From: Lacibacter cauensis
Lineage (GTDB): Bacteria > Bacteroidota > Bacteroidia > Chitinophagales > Chitinophagaceae
Length of the DNA: 64,000 nt
Direction: 5' to 3'
Assembly (NCBI RefSeq): GCF_007830055.1
Contig: NZ_VLLE01000005.1
Span: forward strand, 186,001 to 250,000
Part shown: positions 61,930 to 64,000 of the stretch, piece by piece
How the letters are laid out: each line of letters opens with the position of its first letter
Numbering within the stretch: position 1 is the stretch's first letter
Program-made: the position numbers and the translations under genes
Notes under the pieces: model-generated
Database searches by the model: none
Seen by the model: only the letters and a program-made list of their open reading frames with translations
What the model was told of the DNA's origin: nothing

Positions 61930-63690
61930 ATGAAACGAAGAATAATTTTAAAAGCTGCTCTTTGCAGTCTGCTGCTGGCAATGTTGTTTACCAACAGTTG
62001 TAAAAAAGTAGAAACAGTGCCGAAAGATTGGTTCGGTTCTGATCTTGTGTTTGATACATTAGATCGTTTGGGAACTGTGGCTGCGTTTAACTTAAACGAT
62101 CTTTATAACTATATCCCCAACGGCTTTAACCGCATTGGCGGCGATTTCTTGGATGCTGCAAGCGGCGATGCAATCCCAAGCCGTAACAATACATTGGTGG
62201 AGTATTATACCAACCGCCGTGTAAGTGTGGTGAGTAACCCCGATCCGTATTGGGGCAACAGTTATGCAGGCATCCGCAGAACAAATATTTTTATGCAGAA
62301 CATCAACAAAGTACCCATTGTTGAAACCGATGCTGCAACCATTGCGCAGGCAAAACTTACCCGGCAGTACTGGCGTGCAGAAGCGAGATTTATCCGTTCG
62401 TTGATGTATTTCGAATTGCTGAAACGTTATGGTGGCGTACCGCTTATTGGTGATAAAATTTTTACGCTGGACGATAATTTACAGATACCACGCAACACGT
62501 TTGCAGAATGTGTAAACTACATTGTAAGCGAGTGTGATATTGTAAAAGACAGTTTGCGTAAAGAAGCGATTGCAGATGGCGACTGGGGACGTATACCGCG
62601 TGGTGCTGCTATTGCATTAAAATGTCGTGTGTTGTTGTATGCTGCAAGTCCGCTGTTTAACGGTGGAGGTTTTGAAACCGATCCTGTTAAGCGTGCATTA
62701 ACCGGTTATCCTTCGTTTGATGCAAGCCGCTGGAATGCTGTGATTGCAGCAGCGGAAGAATTGCGTAACCTGGGTTATTATAAATTGAACGATGCTGGTA
62801 CGCCTAATTTCTTTGCTGCAACATTTACCACAAAGAAAAATGCAGAGATCATTCTTGCAAAACAAAGTTCAAACAATACAAGTTTGGAAAATACACAGGC
62901 TCCTGTAGGTTATGCAGGTGTTGCTGCTAGCCAGGGATTCACCAGTCCTACACAAAATTTTGTAGATGCATTTCCGATGTTGAATGGACTGCAGCCCTTT
63001 AATGCAGATGGGTCTATTAATACAGCATCGGGCTATAGCGCAACTAATCCCTACGCAAATCGTGATCCCCGTTTAGATGTTACCGTTTTCCGCAATGGTT
63101 ATACATGGCTAGGCCGTACAGTAGAAACTTTTGAAGGTGGTCGTGATAAACCTAATACTTCTTCAACTGCAGTGCAAACAAAAACGGGTTATTACCTGCG
63201 TAAGTTCCTCGGCAATTTTCCTACAGGTTCAACTTACTCTAATCAAAGTCACAACTTCCCCATTTTCCGTTATGCAGAAACATTGCTGAACTATGCAGAA
63301 GCATTAAACGAAGTAGGCAGAGTGGAAGAAGCTGTCATACAAATCGGTTTGATTCGCAAACGTGCAGGTATTACTGCAGGAAGTAATAATCGTTACGGTA
63401 TAAAGGTGGGTATTACACAAGCCGAAATGCGTGATGTGGTGCGTAATGAACGCCGTATTGAACTGGCGTTTGAAGAGCATCGTTTCTGGGATCTGCGTCG
63501 CTGGAAAACAGCTGCAGCGGAGTTAACTGCTCCGGTATACGGTATGCGTATCACGTCATCAGGAAGCACGCTTACTTATCAAAAAGTACAGGTGGGCACA
63601 CTTCAGTTTGATCAGAAACTATATCACATGCCGATACCTTACGATGAGATGGTGAAGAATCTTGCACTCATTCAAAACGAAGGATGGTAA
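61930..63690 (+). CDS. SusD/RagB glycan-binding lipoprotein
   Basis: A 586-residue SusD homologue (lipobox TNSC, Cys24), larger than the one at 33404. Family landmarks: AKLTRQYWRAEARFIRSLMYFELLKRYGGVPLIGDK in outline, GAAIALKCRVLLYAASPLFN, FRYAETLLNYAEALNEVG, IRKRAG and NERRIELAFEEHRFWDLRRWK. It starts 11 bp after susC and forms the second transporter pair. The ligand cannot be named; its enzymes must lie beyond the window. Confidence 0.95.
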   Translation: MKRRIILKAALCSLLLAMLFTNSCKKVETVPKDWFGSDLVFDTLDRLGTVAAFNLNDLYNYIPNGFNRIGGDFLDAASGDAIPSRNNTLVEYYTNRRVSVVSNPDPYWGNSYAGIRRTNIFMQNINKVPIVETDAATIAQAKLTRQYWRAEARFIRSLMYFELLKRYGGVPLIGDKIFTLDDNLQIPRNTFAECVNYIVSECDIVKDSLRKEAIADGDWGRIPRGAAIALKCRVLLYAASPLFNGGGFETDPVKRALTGYPSFDASRWNAVIAAAEELRNLGYYKLNDAGTPNFFAATFTTKKNAEIILAKQSSNNTSLENTQAPVGYAGVAASQGFTSPTQNFVDAFPMLNGLQPFNADGSINTASGYSATNPYANRDPRLDVTVFRNGYTWLGRTVETFEGGRDKPNTSSTAVQTKTGYYLRKFLGNFPTGSTYSNQSHNFPIFRYAETLLNYAEALNEVGRVEEAVIQIGLIRKRAGITAGSNNRYGIKVGITQAEMRDVVRNERRIELAFEEHRFWDLRRWKTAAAELTAPVYGMRITSSGSTLTYQKVQVGTLQFDQKLYHMPIPYDEMVKNLALIQNEGW

Positions 63691-63723
63691 TCACAATCAA
63701 ACTAACAGCTTAAAATAACGATA

Positions 63724-64000
63724 ATGAAAAAAATAATTTATATACTGTTTATACAACTGCTTGCAATGGCGCAGTTGCAGGCACAGAACAGAGTTGTTAC
63801 CGGTGTGGTTACAGATTCTGCAGGTCCTGTAGTGGGCGCAAGTGTAGTTGAAAAAGGACTGCTGAGTAATGGTACAGTAACCAATGCCGATGGACTCTTT
63901 ACAATTACGTTAAAAGGAAAAAGTAATACGCTTGTTGTTACGGGAGTTGGCTACCAGGAACTGCAGGTAAGTGTTGCCGGTCGTTCTGATGTTCGTATTA
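63724..64000 (+). CDS. SusC-like protein, N-terminal part (cut by window edge)
   Basis: An open frame of 92 codons runs from the ATG at 63724 to the window end without a stop. It has a signal peptide (IIYILFIQLLAMAQLQAQN) followed by a carboxypeptidase-regulatory-like domain: VVTGVVTDSAGPVVGASVV, GTVTNADGLFTITL, VVTGVGYQELQVSV. These are typical of the first 110 residues of a TonB-linked SusC/RagA protein or another TonB receptor. It begins 33 bp after susD, so it probably shares the transcript. The remainder lies outside the window. Confidence 0.82.
   Translation, partial: MKKIIYILFIQLLAMAQLQAQNRVVTGVVTDSAGPVVGASVVEKGLLSNGTVTNADGLFTITLKGKSNTLVVTGVGYQELQVSVAGRSDVRI

Overview
The window comes from a chromosome of a Bacteroidota bacterium, most likely family Chitinophagaceae. 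The evidence is the gene families (SusC/SusD pairs, a FecI/FecR cascade, a hybrid two-component regulator, VCBS/UnbV and 'head GIN' proteins, the short AMP nucleosidase), the promoters (TTG about 19 nt upstream of TAnnTTTG) and the lack of obvious Shine-Dalgarno sites. Lipoproteins and signal peptides ending in AQ are frequent. I see no insertion sequence, prophage, integrase, CRISPR array or rRNA.

The first half (about 1-28 kb) is ordinary chromosome in short operons. It holds a glutaryl-CoA-dehydrogenase-like enzyme, a glycosyltransferase-HAD phosphatase fusion overlapping a ClC channel gene, a PlsC-type acyltransferase, a voltage-gated potassium channel, a thioesterase, queA, a dual-ATPase ABC protein coupled to AMP nucleosidase, cydAB, a divergent LuxC-type reductase/ferredoxin pair, a ddl-PASTA-rhodanese operon, a TonB receptor behind a TPP riboswitch, an initiator tRNA-fMet, and the GTPases era and der.

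The second half (about 28-64 kb) is glycan-utilisation DNA. An ECF sigma/FecR pair precedes an STN-domain SusC, SusD and a LamG lipoprotein. After a terminator come, on one strand with mostly tiny gaps, a VCBS/UnbV lipoprotein, two GH30 enzymes, two GH144-like proteins, a Gfo/Idh/MocA oxidoreductase, a DoxX protein, a GMC oxidoreductase, a GH43-like enzyme, an SGNH hydrolase, a PhoD-like phosphoesterase and a GH3 beta-glucosidase. A terminator closes the series. A 1367-residue hybrid sensor/AraC regulator then faces a second SusC/SusD pair and the start of a third SusC-like gene cut by the window edge.

The enzyme set of the first locus (beta-1,2-glucanase-like, beta-1,6-glucanase-like, beta-glucosidase, esterase-like, phosphodiesterase-like) matches the linkages and substituents of proteobacterial osmoregulated periplasmic glucans. 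My main hypothesis is a locus for scavenging such substituted beta-1,2/1,6-glucans, with an unusual oxidoreductase module inside it. Regulation of the second locus may involve helically phased C-runs upstream of its susC. Family calls were made by reading motifs, without database searches.
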